A stretch of DNA of 64,000 nt, taken from contig OZ005602.1 of assembly GCA_963930655.1 (NCBI GenBank), forward strand, positions 3,727,501 through 3,791,500, given 5' to 3'. Shown piece by piece: positions 35,867 through 48,749 of the stretch. The number at the start of each line of letters is the position of its first letter. The stretch's first letter is position 1. The translations under genes and the position numbers were made by a program. The DNA comes from Myrica gale. Its lineage: Eukaryota; Streptophyta; Magnoliopsida; Fagales; Myricaceae. The notes beneath the pieces are model-generated. The model saw only the letters and a program-made list of their open reading frames with translations, was not told the origin of the DNA and did no database searches.

Positions 35867-37742
35867 TCATATTCTGGCAAATTCGATGGTGTTCTTTCCA
35901 TCATGACCCTTGCCGAAGAAATGCTTGAAGTAATCTGCGAAGGTAACATGCTTGTACACAGGAATCTCTCCACTTTCTAACACTTCCGGCAAAGATCCAA
36001 TAATAGCATCAGGTCCTGGATTCACAAAAATTGGGATGGAGACTATTCCTGCTTTTTTTTCGCAATTTCCCTGTGTTCGATGCTTTTGTACAGGTCATTG
36101 CTCATTATCTGAAGCACATCCCCGATGTTGACGATGACAGCACCCTTTACTGGTGGGACAGGGATCCTGCTATCCTCTCTAGTGCCTTGCACGTAAAGCC
36201 CACTGGTCTCATCCTGAAGGAGGACGGTTATTGTCGATATGTCGGAGTGCCGGCCTACTCCGGCCGTGAGCTCAGGGTTTGGACAACCAACGAGGATAAT
36301 AGTTGAGGCAGCCTCAGTTCGCCCATTAACATGTATTCTCTTGTTCTGTCCATCTCTTTCGCGTCAAGTCTTTTCAATAGCACCTCTAAGAGCCTTCTGA
36401 TCACAACTTTCAGCCTTCTTCATGTATTCGATTGCTTGATCCCTACAAGAAAACACTCATTAGGCGTGGAGAAAATGCCCACATAAACACACAAAAAGAA
36501 AGGAAAACACAGATTAGTGTTCTTTATTCTTTTGGGTATATGAGAACGCGAAGGTTCAAAAATGAGAATTTGGAAAGGCTTCTTATGTACTCCTAAACAT
36601 GATAAAACTCATTCGATCACAAATCGTGTTTTCTGGTAAACAAAGTATTTCAATCTGCTGTTGAAGTCAGAATACTCGAAAAATCTATTAATGTAAAACT
36701 CTTGAGCTACTTTCCCTTCAAAGTTACAAGACTCACAAAGTTGAACATCTAATTTCTTTTAAGTATTTGGCGAAAAGCTTACCTCTAGTATTTGGTATCG
36801 CTCCATTTCAGTGTCCTCCAGGTACTACAATTGAAGTCATCCGTGAGATGATGACCTTCAATCCATCCTGGAGCTTTGTTAAGGTTTCACGTCAAGCTAC
36901 TTCCGCTGCAGATTACTTGGCTAAGTGGGCAGCTTCTAGGCGTTTCTTTGGGATCATCCCATTTAATCTTTTGTCTTCTATTTTGTTCTGGCGTCATCTT
37001 TGTTTTATGCCTTCCTGAGACTTTGTTTCTTCATTTAGTTTTGAATAAAGTTATTTTGCTTAGAAGTAATTAGCATCCTCTCTTGGGATCAATATGGGGG
37101 TCAGCTTCTCCAACCGATTCAAAGATTACCTTTGGCTATTTCAATTGCTGCAAAGTGCAAACTAGATAATTGTGGATCTATTTATGCGTTTGTTTTCTAA
37201 AAATTTTTAAGAAGCTTAAACCCTATTACTTAGCATATGTAGAATAAGTGGTTAGAGACATACCTGCATGCAGGAGGCCAGAATGCAGAAGCCTCATTCT
37301 CAGACACCCATAGGAGTGTTAAGGTAATCCTTCCATTCTGGGACTTCCTCTGCTTGAGGACTAAAGCTCGTACACATGCGCACAGTCTCAGATGGCGAGT
37401 TTTCTTTCAGACACTTCTTTCCAAAGAACGTACGAGCTGCATTCTTCAAGTCCTCAAGAACCTCCAAGGGCACCCCATGATTGACTATCTGGAAGAAACC
37501 CCACTTGCTAGCAGCATCACAGATTGATTCTGCGACCTTGGGATCAGCCCAGTTTGAGACATCGATGATGGTATGGACTCCTGGGTTTCTAATTTGCTTG
37601 GGTCTAGCCTTTCTTCACGAGGTTGGATGTATCGATCAGGAACGCTTTCTACGCCGATATGTACCAGACCGGTCACTCCGTTTCCTCTCTGCACCACGAA
37701 GTGAATGACATCAGAGGACGAAGAGGAGATCGGAGCGGACAT
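35867..37742 (-). pseudogene. Feruloyl-CoA 6'-hydroxylase-like 2-oxoglutarate dioxygenase, pseudogene
   Basis: Intact relatives hydroxylate feruloyl-CoA on the way to scopoletin. Exon 1 (37742 to about 37275) opens MSAPISSSSSDVIHFVVQRG and has [13 protein letters not shown]. After a shift it reads [20 protein letters not shown], a hallmark of this family. Exon 2 (about 36445-35867) holds DQAIEYMKK, then [17 protein letters not shown] with the iron-binding Hx[21 protein letters not shown], the second iron His in YKSIEHRE, and VYKHVTFADYFKHFFGKGHD up to a stop. Reading it through needs several frame changes, including one in an A run near 36058, so it is not functional as given. The intron carries a LINE tail. 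Confidence 0.85.
36760..37065 (+). mobile_element. LINE 3' fragment (RNase H-like end)
   Basis: The plus-strand frame reads WSFVKVSRQATSAADYLAKWA, the end of the RNase H domain found at the C-terminus of many plant LINEs. A 3' tail and taaagttattttgct follow. It sits in the intron of the minus-strand hydroxylase pseudogene. Borders are approximate and no target duplication was identified. Confidence 0.55.
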
Positions 37743-38526
37743 TGGTTTGAGTCGTGGGGAAAGAGAGTTGGGTGATTGTGTACTGTATACCCCTGATTTT
37801 GTCTGGTTGTCAAATGTTTCGGTTCAATTGGACGATCTCGAACAAGCAATGTGCAACTCTAGACTTGTTTTTTAGGCTCAATTATTCTATTTGTCCCTGC
37901 AGTATTTTGAAATTTCAAACTAGTCTCTGGTATTTTTCGTTCTAGAGTAATAATCTCTTTGGAAGATTAATGTCACTATAGCTCTCTGTGGATTTAAGCT
38001 TGTATTTGTACAGCAAACTCATACGTAGCTAATAGGGACACGTCCTAAATAATACTAGAACTCCACGTGTCCATTTTCAATGGTAAAAAAATTCATGAAT
38101 ATCACCTTATGTATGTCGCCATACCAGACAAAAGTTCCACTTAGATAAAATATGTCACGCAAAAGCGGCACCAATTAATTTTTAACCACTAGAGATGGAT
38201 ACCATTCATCAATCTAAAAATCACATCCCTCAGACAACAATCCAAACAACTCAATAGCCATAGTCGAGTACTAGTTCATTGGCTGATAAGAATTTTGTAA
38301 CTGTAGAGATAGACCAATCAATATCTTATGCATTGTCCCTCTATACAAAATATATTACATCGCGGGTAGTGGATACAGAAAATAGCACGAATTGAAGGTG
38401 AAGCAGAATCATAAGGATCACTCTTAACAAAATGGAAAAAAATTAAAAGGTTGACGTATAGACCTCATTGTGGTAGCTGAACATTTGACACAAAATCTAA
38501 AAGCAGCCGGCGGAGATCAATTAACT
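37743..38526. other. Gene-free spacer
   Basis: No gene or defined repeat is seen. It separates the 5' end of one minus-strand pseudogene from the 3' end of the next. Confidence 0.5.
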
Positions 38527-40286
38527 CTACTTGAAAGAATTGAAGAAGCTGACTGTGTCGTTCAATGCCTGAATAAAACTGTCAACATCCTCTTTAGTGT
38601 TGTAGAAGTGGAGGCTAGCACGCGCACTTGCACTTATTCCTAAATGGCGATGAAGGGGTTGAGCACAATGGTGACCAGATCTGATAGCCACTCCATGCTG
38701 AGACCAAAATATGTTAGTTGCCATTCAAATACTCCACAACAGCAAAACAGTTTGTACAGAAGTTTCAGAACATTTACGTTCTTTGAATCTTCCCTAGTTA
38801 AATACATGCTAAAATGGCTAAGCAGAAAATATACATTGCTAGCACAGTTGTAAGGCTCTGTATGCTGCTGCATACCTGTTGGTCGAGAAAAGTTGCAATA
38901 TCTGTAGGGTGAATGTTCTCCACATTGAAAGAGCAGAGAACAGCACGTTTTAAATTTTTTGAAGGTACTGGGCCATAGATGCGAATATTAGGGACTGAAA
39001 GGAGGCCTTCATACAGATAATTAGCCAGCTCCATCTGTAAAATAAAATGACAAACAACTAATTATTCTAAGCATTAGTTTTTTTTTTATACTGTTCTTCT
39101 TTCTAACCCCATACTTGGAAGTTGAGAATTGTTGTAGAGTAATGTATATATGCCAATTGCCAACAGCTGTAGGTTGCTTTTCATTACATCTTACGCAGAT
39201 TAACCAATGCAATTTTCAACAACAAAGTTCACAGATGTTTCTATGTATTAACATGTCTCTGCCTGCTTTTTGCTAACCACAAATAAAAGATAAAAGCCAC
39301 TTTAAAATTTGAACCTCGTAATCATGTATCTTTTGCATGCCGAGTCCGGCTAAGTGATCAATTGCAGCTCCTAACCCAATTGCTTCCCCAATGGCAGGTG
39401 TTCCAGCCTCAAACCTGATTCAATTAAAAAGTAAGATCATTTTTTTTATAAGTAAGTTAATCATTGTTAATGAAAAAGAGACTTAACAGTACAAGAGAAT
39501 ATACTGAAAGATCATACAACAGATATATGTTCAAGGATGGAATACCAAATTCATAATTAGGTAAAGAAGTCATCCCAAGGGGTAAAGGGGAGAAAAAAAT
39601 GAGGGGTAAGAGCGAAGGGGGAACCCAACTTTCTAGACACTTGATTACAGCGTAGTCTAAATATTTTAAACATTATATTTCAATTAGCATCAGCACTAGG
39701 TTTGACGTTCCAGGCAATATCAAATACTTGGTGGTATATCATAATTTAAGGCACTAAAAAAGTATTAAGAAAAGAATCTCGTACAAATAGAAAGTCGAGA
39801 CGGGAGAAAACATGTAAAAAAGTCAGTTCTCATAATTCGTTGAAAGAAAAACAAAGATACTAACTAGCAATACAATGAAGGACAGAAGAAGGAAAGAACA
39901 AATTCTATTGGGGATTTATTACAAGGAAGTCTAACCATAGGAGACAGCTGACTAGTACTCTTTGATATTGCATGTAACAAAAGTAATTCCAATGTCTCTG
40001 ACTCAGGACCTATGTGGAGGATGAAGTAATTACTGCATTGAATACAAATTGAACTGGCCCAAAATAAAAAAGCCACAAGAGATATAGAAGGAAACACAAA
40101 CCATAGACTTAGGGCAGATAATTACCCAGCCCCAACAAAAAAATACAGGCAGATACTAAGCTTTGTTGAATAGAAATAGTAATACAGCACCAAGCAGAAC
40201 CTAAGACAACAACCTCATAAAAATCAGAAAACAAACCAAACTTTCAAGATGATAATATTAGCATCAACAGGTTAGAGACCTCTCTA

Positions 40287-41077
40287 TTTTTTTTTTTTGG
40301 GTAACTGGTAAGTATATTGATCCCCAAGAACTATACAAAAACGGGCCAAGCCCAGATAACAACAGGAAATAAAAAAAAACAACCTATACCCTCACATGAG
40401 GGTTAATAGAACGTCAGATCACAAAAATATTCTCAGAGAAACACCATCTCCTAGCAAGCTGGACATTTGCCCATGTGGCCTTCATGTTCTTAAGAGTGTT
40501 AACCCTATCCACAACTGCTGAACAAATATCATAGAAAATGTGGATTAACCTTCTAGAGCGTCCAGTGAAAACTCGGCTATTACGCTCCCTCCATATATAA
40601 TAAATTGCAGCAGTAAACATAATCCTTAGTACTCGTGCCCTCAAAGTTTTACCTTTCCATTTCCTCAGCCACACCACAACATCCTTCCATTTAGTCAAGT
40701 GTCTACAGACCACACATTTATCTAGAAGCAACAACCAAACACGATGGGAAAACTGACAGTCAAAGAACAAATGCTCCACATCTTCAAGCGGGTGACCACA
40801 AAAAATACAAGTTGTATCATCCCCCATCCCTCTTGCCCTCAATAAAACCTTAGTGTTCAATCTTTCCTTAATAACCAACCAGGAAATAAAGGAAAACCGC
40901 GGAACGGAACTAGCTCCCCAGAGGATGTGGAACCAAGGAACTTTAGGAGGGGATAAGGTAATTGAGTGCACTGCGGAGCTGACTGAAAAAATACCAGTTG
41001 GGCTAGGGTCCCAAACAATAATGTCCTCCCTATTCGGCCATGGTTGGAGTAGAGCCGATGTTTGTCGAGCCACTTCT
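40287..41077 (-). mobile_element. 5'-truncated LINE in the NFS2-like intron
   Basis: The minus-strand frame (41073-40414) is a LINE reverse-transcriptase zinc-binding region: WDPSPTGIFSVSSAV, then FISWLVIKERLNTK, CIFCGHPLEDVEHLFFDC, and IYYIWRERNSRVF. Its poly(A) tail appears as a T run at 40287-40298. The short repeat ctctctat flanks both ends (about 40279-40286 and 41070-41080) and may be the target duplication, though it is low-complexity. Confidence 0.8.
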
Positions 41078-41483
41078 CTCTATGACTATAATGTGTCATA
41101 CTAGAAATTACTAGCAGTAAAATTGATCATCTTCATCATATTTCAATAATGTTAAAGAAAGAGTATTTTGAGCCACATAAAAGAATAAAATGCAAGGTAT
41201 AATTTTCTTAGTGCTAAAGGGGAAATGTGAATCAGATAAGAACATTAAAGAGGTCTAAGCAGGAAAAACAAAAGGGAAATGACGAAATGTGCAAAAAATG
41301 GCTTGATTTTCAGGGGGGAACTTGTCTCGACAACCTACTTGTTCTTCCCAGAGGCTTCATATGCATATTCCTCATGCTTCTATATTTTATTCTTCTTACA
41401 TTACATGTATCCCGTTGTGTAATAAATAATCAAATTTCCTAGGGAAATAGAAAAATTTAAGCTCTCTACTGGTTAACTTTTAG

Positions 41484-41746
41484 GCCATGTTTGCAAACCA
41501 AAATTTTATGGAAATTTTGGGAATGTTGTAAAAATTGAGGTGGATTAAAGTTTGATTGAATTTTGTGAAAAATTAGTGAAAAGTAGAATTTTATGGGAAT
41601 TGTTGGAATGAAAAGATATGGTTTGATGAGAGAGAGATTATTTTGAAGTTATTTTATTATTATTTTCTTGACCCAAAATTTTGAGTTAGTTTTGTTTGCA
41701 AACCAAAATTTTGGAATGGAGAAAAATTTTGGTTTTCAAACATGGA
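41484..41746. mobile_element. MITE, family D
   Basis: Opens ccatgtttgcaaaccaaaat and closes aaaattttggttttcaaacatgga, matching inverted ends of about 22 bp around a 263-bp AT-rich body. An internal copy of tttgcaaaccaaaatttt near 41695 suggests a nested or duplicated end. Confidence 0.7.
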
Positions 41747-44237
41747 GTGCTACCAAGGCACCAATTTAAAAGTACATGCACTTGATGCAATCATTCATTT
41801 TTGAATATGAATTTTGCAAATATGTAAATATGTAAAGATGGAGGTTCGGCATAAGTGGAATGATCGAGAAATACATCAGAGATCATTTCTCCACCACCTA
41901 GAAAGAGGAGATAAAGATTAGGACTGGCTTCAGCAATTTTGTTGCCATGGAGAATATGAATATGAATATGAATATGAAAACCCCTCCCCCCCCAACCCTT
42001 CTTTTGGCCAGGTGCGGCTGGGGCTGGTAGTGAAGAATTGATCTTCAGAGCAGGCAAGCAATTTTTTAAATTTTATAGGAGGTAGTCAATTACCTAGAAA
42101 CGGAGGCATAGCAGACAAGAGCTCACTCTTACCATATAAGAATCCAATGCCTGTAGGCCCACACATCTGAAGAATGTTTATTCCTTAAAACTTATTACAC
42201 TCAGCCATAAGGCTAAGAACTTGCACATAAGGCAGTATCCTAACCTTGTGAGAAGAAGCAACAAGAAAATCAACGTCAAGGCTCTGGACATTGACGGCCA
42301 TGTGTGGAAACACTCTGACAGGCATCTGAGAGCACTTTTGCCCCAACATCATGTGCCCACACCACAATCTCCTCAATAGGGAGGACAGAAGCTACAAAAA
42401 AAAAAGATATGAACTTTATTCTGTTCCATAAATCAGTAACAATAAAGTGGCATGCAAATAATTGCATAAGGAAATGGAATCTAATTAGAAAGATGAAAGC
42501 AAAAAAAAAAAAGCACTTGGGCAAAAAATAGTAATTGAAACAAACCACATGTTAGTAACCTACAGATAAGATCAAACATATAAACTAACATTCTCATAGA
42601 CCACAACAAATATCAACACAAATAAGTTGGTAAGAAAGTAAGGTATGAACTTCTGAGAACACTGAACTGTGGCGTAGTCAAGCAAGCAAAACCTTGGTGC
42701 CTATATGGATTGGTCCTGTAAGAAGAGATTCTGCTTTCAAAAAAAAAAAAAAGCAAAGAGTTCTCTGTGCACTGGATTCTATTGCATTCTCATTCTGTGA
42801 ACCTATGAAAGCCCTAAATGAAAATAGTTATTTTTTTAGAACACCAGTACCATCTGGTATACAATGAACATAAATTCATGAGCATATGAGGAATATCATC
42901 CTAACACAAACGACCAAATTGAAGAGGCTCAAGACAGAGCAACATACCAAGCACGTTTGAGACATGATGAACAACTACGATTTTTGTCTTCCTCGAAATC
43001 ATTTGTCTTAGCTTTTCTATATCTGGAGCTTCATTTTCATTTAAACTCACAAATTTCAAAATAGCACCAGTCTTTTGAGCTGCAAGTTGCCAAGGAACAA
43101 TGGCACTGTGATGCTCTGCAAGTGTGAGGATTACCTGCAAGGAAAACAATATCATGCAAGGGTTTAATTCAATGCAAAACATGAGAAAGAGTTACAACTT
43201 TCTTCTACATGTAAAGATAAAACTACAGAATAGTGCTGCCAAATCTTGTGACATAAAATACTTACCCAAAAGGAAAAAGACAGGTGATGTACTAGAAGCA
43301 AATTGAGATTTTATTTCCAAGCTTGGATTGAACAATTAAAATAAAAGTTAATTGTTCGAAAGAAGAAATAGAAGCAATCTTCACAAGGATTATATCAGTA
43401 AAAGGTAATGGAAGCCAGGAGAGGCTCATTCAGAGATGAGATGAGGCTGAAACTTGTTCAATGCTCCCTATTACAATTTTTGAAGTAGTTAGATTGGGAC
43501 TAATAGCCAAACTTTGTTGAGTCTGAGTCCTAAATGGATTTAAGAAATTAGTAGCCTCTCTATATTAGTATAATGGTAGTATAATTTATTAATTTTATGA
43601 GATTCTCAGAAAGAATGCCCTTGGAGGATTCTTTGATGCTAGAATAAGCAAAGTGTGATGCCAAGGAACACTATGAGTGACGCTTTGGTCTGTTTTCTTC
43701 TTCTCTTTTGTCCTTTCAGAAGTTCCTTTCCAAATTCCAGCCATAACTTGGACGTAGTTTTGTTTCTATTTTTTCCGTAAAAAATCACACTATTGTTGAA
43801 CTTTAATTCTAACCATCCATGGAATACTGAGCCAATAATCAAGTGAGCTGAAAATATACACGATACATCATTTCCCTCAATTACTAAACGACCAAAATGA
43901 AACTGAACTCAATTCTGCTACACAATAAAAAGGGCAAGAAAAAAAAACAACACCTATCAAGCGGAATGGGATAGAACTAGCTTAAACAAACCTCGTCTTC
44001 CGGTTTTAGATTTTTCAAACCCCAGGAGTAAGCTACCAGATTGATTGCTTCAGTAGCATTCCTTGTGAACACAATCTCTCTAGAATCTGATGCATTAATG
44101 AAATCTGCCACCTTCTTCCTCGCTAACTCATACTGATCTGTTGCCTTCGCACTTTATGGCAGGATACCCAGCGACTGACTGGTGTCATATGAAACCAACA
44201 GGAATATACTACCTATCGCAAGAATAGATATTGATTA

Positions 44238-44387
<150 letters not shown>

Positions 44388-44926
44388 TCAAGTACAATTA
44401 GAAATAAACAAGGATCATCGAATAACATTAAACTCTATAGCCAATAACATCCCCAATTGATCATACGTCTAGAAATTCAGTCACGTGCAAAAAAGAAAGA
44501 GATTTCAACTCAAAGCAAGTTTTGGGAACACATAATTTGAAATGAGATTTCGATAATTTTCCTCTGTCCAACATCTTTCTCCGAACTTCCAAAGTAAGGA
44601 AACGGAGCATAAACTTGGAGAAGAATCGGCTGAGTACCTGGTGGAGGATGGGGAAATCGGGCCATGACTTGGCTGTAGTGCTCTTGTCGCACGCTGGGGG
44701 CCTGTCACGGGTGCCCATGGGTGCCACTGATGCCTCATCTAGACACATATCCTCCCACACATGGATGTCACGACGCATGTCATTTTGGGGATCCTTTCAT
44801 TTGCCATTCCATTAAGAGTACCCTTGACCCCAAGGGTAACTTTTGAAGCTCTAGATGCTATGCCATCATAGTCCTACCAAGCTATCTCCTCTCTAGGTAA
44901 CCCACCCATGCTCCAAGTAATCCACC

Positions 44927-46479
44927 CAGTGGCGGATCCAGGAATGTAATGGAAGGGGGGCAAACTCTTAATGAAAAATGACAAAAAAAATTGTTTACTA
45001 TGTAATGCAAAAAAATGTCTTACAAGTTAAAAAAAAAATCCTAGAAAGACTAACACGAGGACTGAAATATTTACCACTTTGTGTGAATAAAAATAACATG
45101 ATCTCGCAACAGATTTATTTTTCAAACAAGAAGAAACTAAAATTAAAACTAGCAAAATTTCTATAAATTCCATACTGCACTACATAGTAGAATAATGAAT
45201 AAAAGCTAAGAAAAAATTACCAATTAAAAGGAACTAAGCACATAACATTTTTGAATTGAAGGCCTACATGACAATTCAAAGATACTAAGACCTAATAGCA
45301 AATTAAAAGGAACTAAGTACATTATAAGCTTATTAAGACAATTCTACTAGGAAAATGAAACATAGCTTAAATATTCAAAAGCACAGATCAAGTACTTAGA
45401 GGAAATAAAAAGAGCAAAAAACGATGGTCTCCTTCTAATCTTGATGAGTAAGATAGCCCAATTCTCCTCTTGCCTTCTATAAGCCCCAAAAGATCAAATC
45501 GTGTTTCCCTTTTTGCTTACACGAATCAGAATTCAGAAATTTGATTCGAGTTGGTATGTGAGTGATTGTATTGACTGTATCTAGGTTTTTACAACAAATA
45601 TCTTCTGCTTAGAAAGATTGCAAATTCAAGAATTCTCTATCAGTACTTAATTCATCAAAATTTCATCACATGAATTCAATTAAAATTTCATCACAAATTC
45701 ATGAATTTTCTATCCGGTTCACAATATATTCAATAATCCTAATCTACTAATTAAATTTCATCACAAATTCATGAATTCTCTATCCGGTTCACAATAAATT
45801 CAATAATCCTAATCTGCTAATTAAATTTCATCACATAATTCATCAAAATTTAAAATAAATTTCATCACTAATTGAAAAATAAACAGAGTTACAAAGAGAC
45901 TTGAGTTGAGAGAGTACTTGGAGGCTGGAGAGAGAGAGCTGGAGATAGAGAGAGAGAAAGAGTTGTGGTCCTGTGGAGGAGGAGAGAGGGACGGAGAGGG
46001 AGAGAGAGAGCTCAGTCGACATTCTGTTGACTGTGGAGGTCCGGAGGAGGAGAGGCAGTCGGTAGAGTGATAGAGGACTAGAGACTGGCGTTCTGTAGAG
46101 GCAGAGTGAGAGGAGAGAGAGGGACGGAGGCTAGCATCGGGAGGTGGGGAGCAGAGTGAGAGAGGCTGGGCTGTGGGCGTCAGGGAGAAAAGGGGGGGAA
46201 ATTGAAGTTGTTAGAGAGGGAGGAGAGGATGGCGCCGAATTAACAAAAAAAAAAGGCCAAGGTGAAATGCGTATTTTACCCTCTGTTGATTTTTTTAAAA
46301 AAAAATTAGACCGGCTAGGTTGGCCTGGGCGCCTGGGTTTGAAGGGGGGCTGGCTTCAGGGCCTGGGTCTAAGGGGGGCAGCCCATATAAAAAAATCCAA
46401 AAAAAAATTTTTTTTTAAGAGATTTTTCAGGCAATGGGGGGCGGCTGCCCCCCATTGCCCCTAGCTGGATCCGCCTGTG
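44927..46479 (-). mobile_element. Non-autonomous hAT element (1553 bp)
   Basis: Ends are cagtggcggatcca and the inverted tggatccgcctgtg. The 8-bp duplication AATCCACC flanks it exactly (44919-44926 and 46480-46487). Read on the minus strand it has a GC-rich subterminal zone, an A-rich run, a ggcccaggc-type phrase and a CT-rich leader-like part, the same order as the 4.4-kb hAT at 3101, but no transposase. A unit of about 70 bp is tandemly repeated inside (about 45682-45823). Confidence 0.88.
45682..45823. repeat. Tandem repeat, two units of about 70 bp
   Basis: aaatttcatcacaaattcat, then gaatt, then ctatccggttcaca and caataatcctaatct occur twice in a row, with a partial third start after 45824. 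Confidence 0.85.
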
Positions 46480-47230
46480 AATCCACCTATCGCTCAGGGT
46501 GAACTCCATACTACTCATTCCATAATGAATTATGATTCTGCCAATGTCATTCAACCAAACATTGCCCATAAATCACATCCAACTCATGCAAGGAAAGTAC
46601 ATATAGATCAGCAACTACTTGCATACCTTGGACATAGAATCGCCTTTACTATCTTCTCACATCTCATCTTCCCACCATTGGCAAGCTTCACCTCAAAGGT
46701 CTCTATCTCTTCTCCATACAGACCCGCCTTAGTAAAAAAAGTGGGTGTTGAAGAAGTTGTGGGTTGACCCACTATCCACCAACAAGGTGATCTCATGCGT
46801 GCCTATCGAAACCATGAATGTTATGGTTGAGGATTTCCCAATGCCGGTCATGACATTAAGACTCAACTCACTATCACTAGTGTACTCTACATGCCCGTGC
46901 TCCTCATTTGAAATCTTCTTCCGCAAATCAATCAAACACAAGACCTTGGCCTTGTTGCATTGATGGTTAGGACTCCACTTCTCTCTACTTGAAACATAAG
47001 TGCTTCTTCATGCACTCCTCTAACTCTTCTCGGCTAAGCTTCTTCACTTCATTCTTCTTCTTCCTCGACTCTTCAACCATCTTCCTTCCCTTCGAAGGCA
47101 TCTCGGATTGCAAGGATTCATCTTGCTTGCTAGCAGCTTCTTCTTTGACATGCTTTTTCTCAAACCAGTGATTGGCTATCTTCAATGATCTTGGCCATCC
47201 TCATGGCTTCTTGCAACCTAGTGGGTTGCT

Positions 47231-47631
47231 TTAACATTAGCTCCTTATCTATCCATGACTTTTAACATTAGCTCCTTATCTAAGTAATCAAGCACATACG
47301 TAGATTCAAATGCACATTTATATATCGAGTTAGAGTACTATGTATGTATATATATGCCGACCTTAGCTCTAGTACTGTTTACTGTAGTTCTGTGTGCTGA
47401 TATGTTGCTGCTGTGAGCATCTGCTCTGTTGTATTTTTTTTTGTCTTTTTGTTATTTTACAGGAGTTTTCCCTGCTATTTCTGTATTGAATATTTATTCT
47501 GATTTATTTATCTTCACCTTTCAACAAAAAAACAAGGCCATTTAATTTTAACTGCTGACGGCACCTACTTTTTTTCGTTTTATCCCATTTTTTCTGCAAG
47601 TTTGCAACAGTTGTTTTGCATTTGTAGTGTA
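47231..47631. other. Spacer with a short direct repeat
   Basis: ttaacattagctccttatct occurs twice (about 47231 and 47263). No gene is seen. Confidence 0.5.
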
Positions 47632-47827
47632 GGGGAACGTTTCTATGAGCCTTTTCAACATTTGTTTATACATATATATATCCGTCCTTTCAGAGCAGTA
47701 ATATTGTAATTCAAATGAACTTTTGATCAAATGTATGGAAGCTGTTTGGTCATCCAGATGGCTTTTTGTTTCTTTGAAAAATTGTACATTTTATACGACG
47801 TCTCTCAATAATCGAATATCAATCACA

Positions 47828-47881
<54 letters not shown>

Positions 47882-48110
47882 AACTCTTGTACAACATCCT
47901 ATTGCCACAGTCAAACTCCATTTGCTTGGTAACTAACGAAATATTCTCACATATACTCTGATCTTATTGAGAAGCCATATATAATTGATATTAGATAAAA
48001 ACATAGTATCCACGGCTAGGGAATGCCAGAGGAATGTTTTTGTGCTGTTGGTGATCATGGTGTTAGCTATTTTCGTAATATTTGAAGTGCAAATGACTAA
48101 TGAATTACTT
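47632..48110 (+). repeat. Duplicated block D1 (partner at 50035-50520)
   Basis: Shares long phrases with 50035-50520: aacgtttctatgagc, atgtatggaagctgtttggt, tgccacagtcaaa, and gagaagccatatataattga. It holds the upstream region and start of a small peptide gene of the same family as the genes downstream. Confidence 0.8.
47823..47880. repeat. (CA)n / (TA)n microsatellite
   Basis: About 20 CA units followed by TA units. The matching position in the second block (50221-50257) is a C run followed by CA units. Confidence 0.95.
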
Positions 48111-48150
48111 ATGAAGGCAGTTTTACGTGGTCATATTTTTGCTTATTTTA
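48013..48150 (+). pseudogene. Broken relative of the cysteine-rich peptide genes
   Basis: Only the signal-peptide part (AREC, then NVFVLLV and IFEVQMTNE) is readable, and it closely matches the start of the 50414 gene. No cysteine-bearing mature part follows. This is an old broken copy. Confidence 0.6.
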
Positions 48151-48749
48151 AATGACTCTTCCCGTTGGTGAAGTAACTTTTATAATTTTATTACATTTTT
48201 ATTTTCATTAACTATAAATGGACGTACGTTTCTAGAAGTCCCTTTCGACTAATTGCATTTCATTACTCCTTTTAAAGCAGTAATTTCTTTCAATTGTTCT
48301 ATTTCACAGTTGTCGAACTCCAAAACCCTTTCCACGTAATCAAAAGACATTTATTACATCAAAACTTAATGGGTTAACGACTATAGGCTCTCCTATAGAC
48401 TGCTAATTTGACCAAGCTAGCATATCCTGAATTAATCAGTGGCCATTGATCTGGGTGTACTGTTCAAGTTTTGTAAATACTTATTCGTTGGATTTTTTTA
48501 TTTTTTATTTTATTTTTACGTTCAATTTGCAAATACGCATGCATATATATACTTATTCTCTGATCTCTAAATTTAACCCCATAAATCGTATCATCTTTCC
48601 AAACGACAGTTCTCAATAAATTCCCTTTAAATAAGTACATTTCCAAGATTTTATAAGAAGTTTATTTATGAAGATAAATCCGGCCACTAATAATAAAATT
48701 GTTCCAGTATTTAACTCCCAAATGAGAATTAAGTCACAGACAGGAAGAA

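Larger units (their letters stand above)
44690..47230 (-). mobile_element. Ty3/Gypsy fossil, interrupted by a hAT element
   Basis: On the minus strand from 47185 there is a lysine-rich gag end, a zinc knuckle (HLCFK, then WSPNHQCNKAKVLCLIDL), a protease motif (TLLVDSGSTHNF at about 46770) and the start of the pol region (about 46650-46488). Likely related sequence resumes past the hAT at 44926 and runs toward the NFS2-like copy. It is degraded and broken in several places, and no LTR pair could be paired up. The exact right end is unclear. It probably removed or displaced the first exon of the NFS2-like gene. Confidence 0.6.

Noticed and set aside
46144-46464. 106-codon frame rich in Gly and Arg
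   Set aside because: Falls in the subterminal and leader-like part of the non-autonomous hAT. Composition reflects purine-rich repeats.
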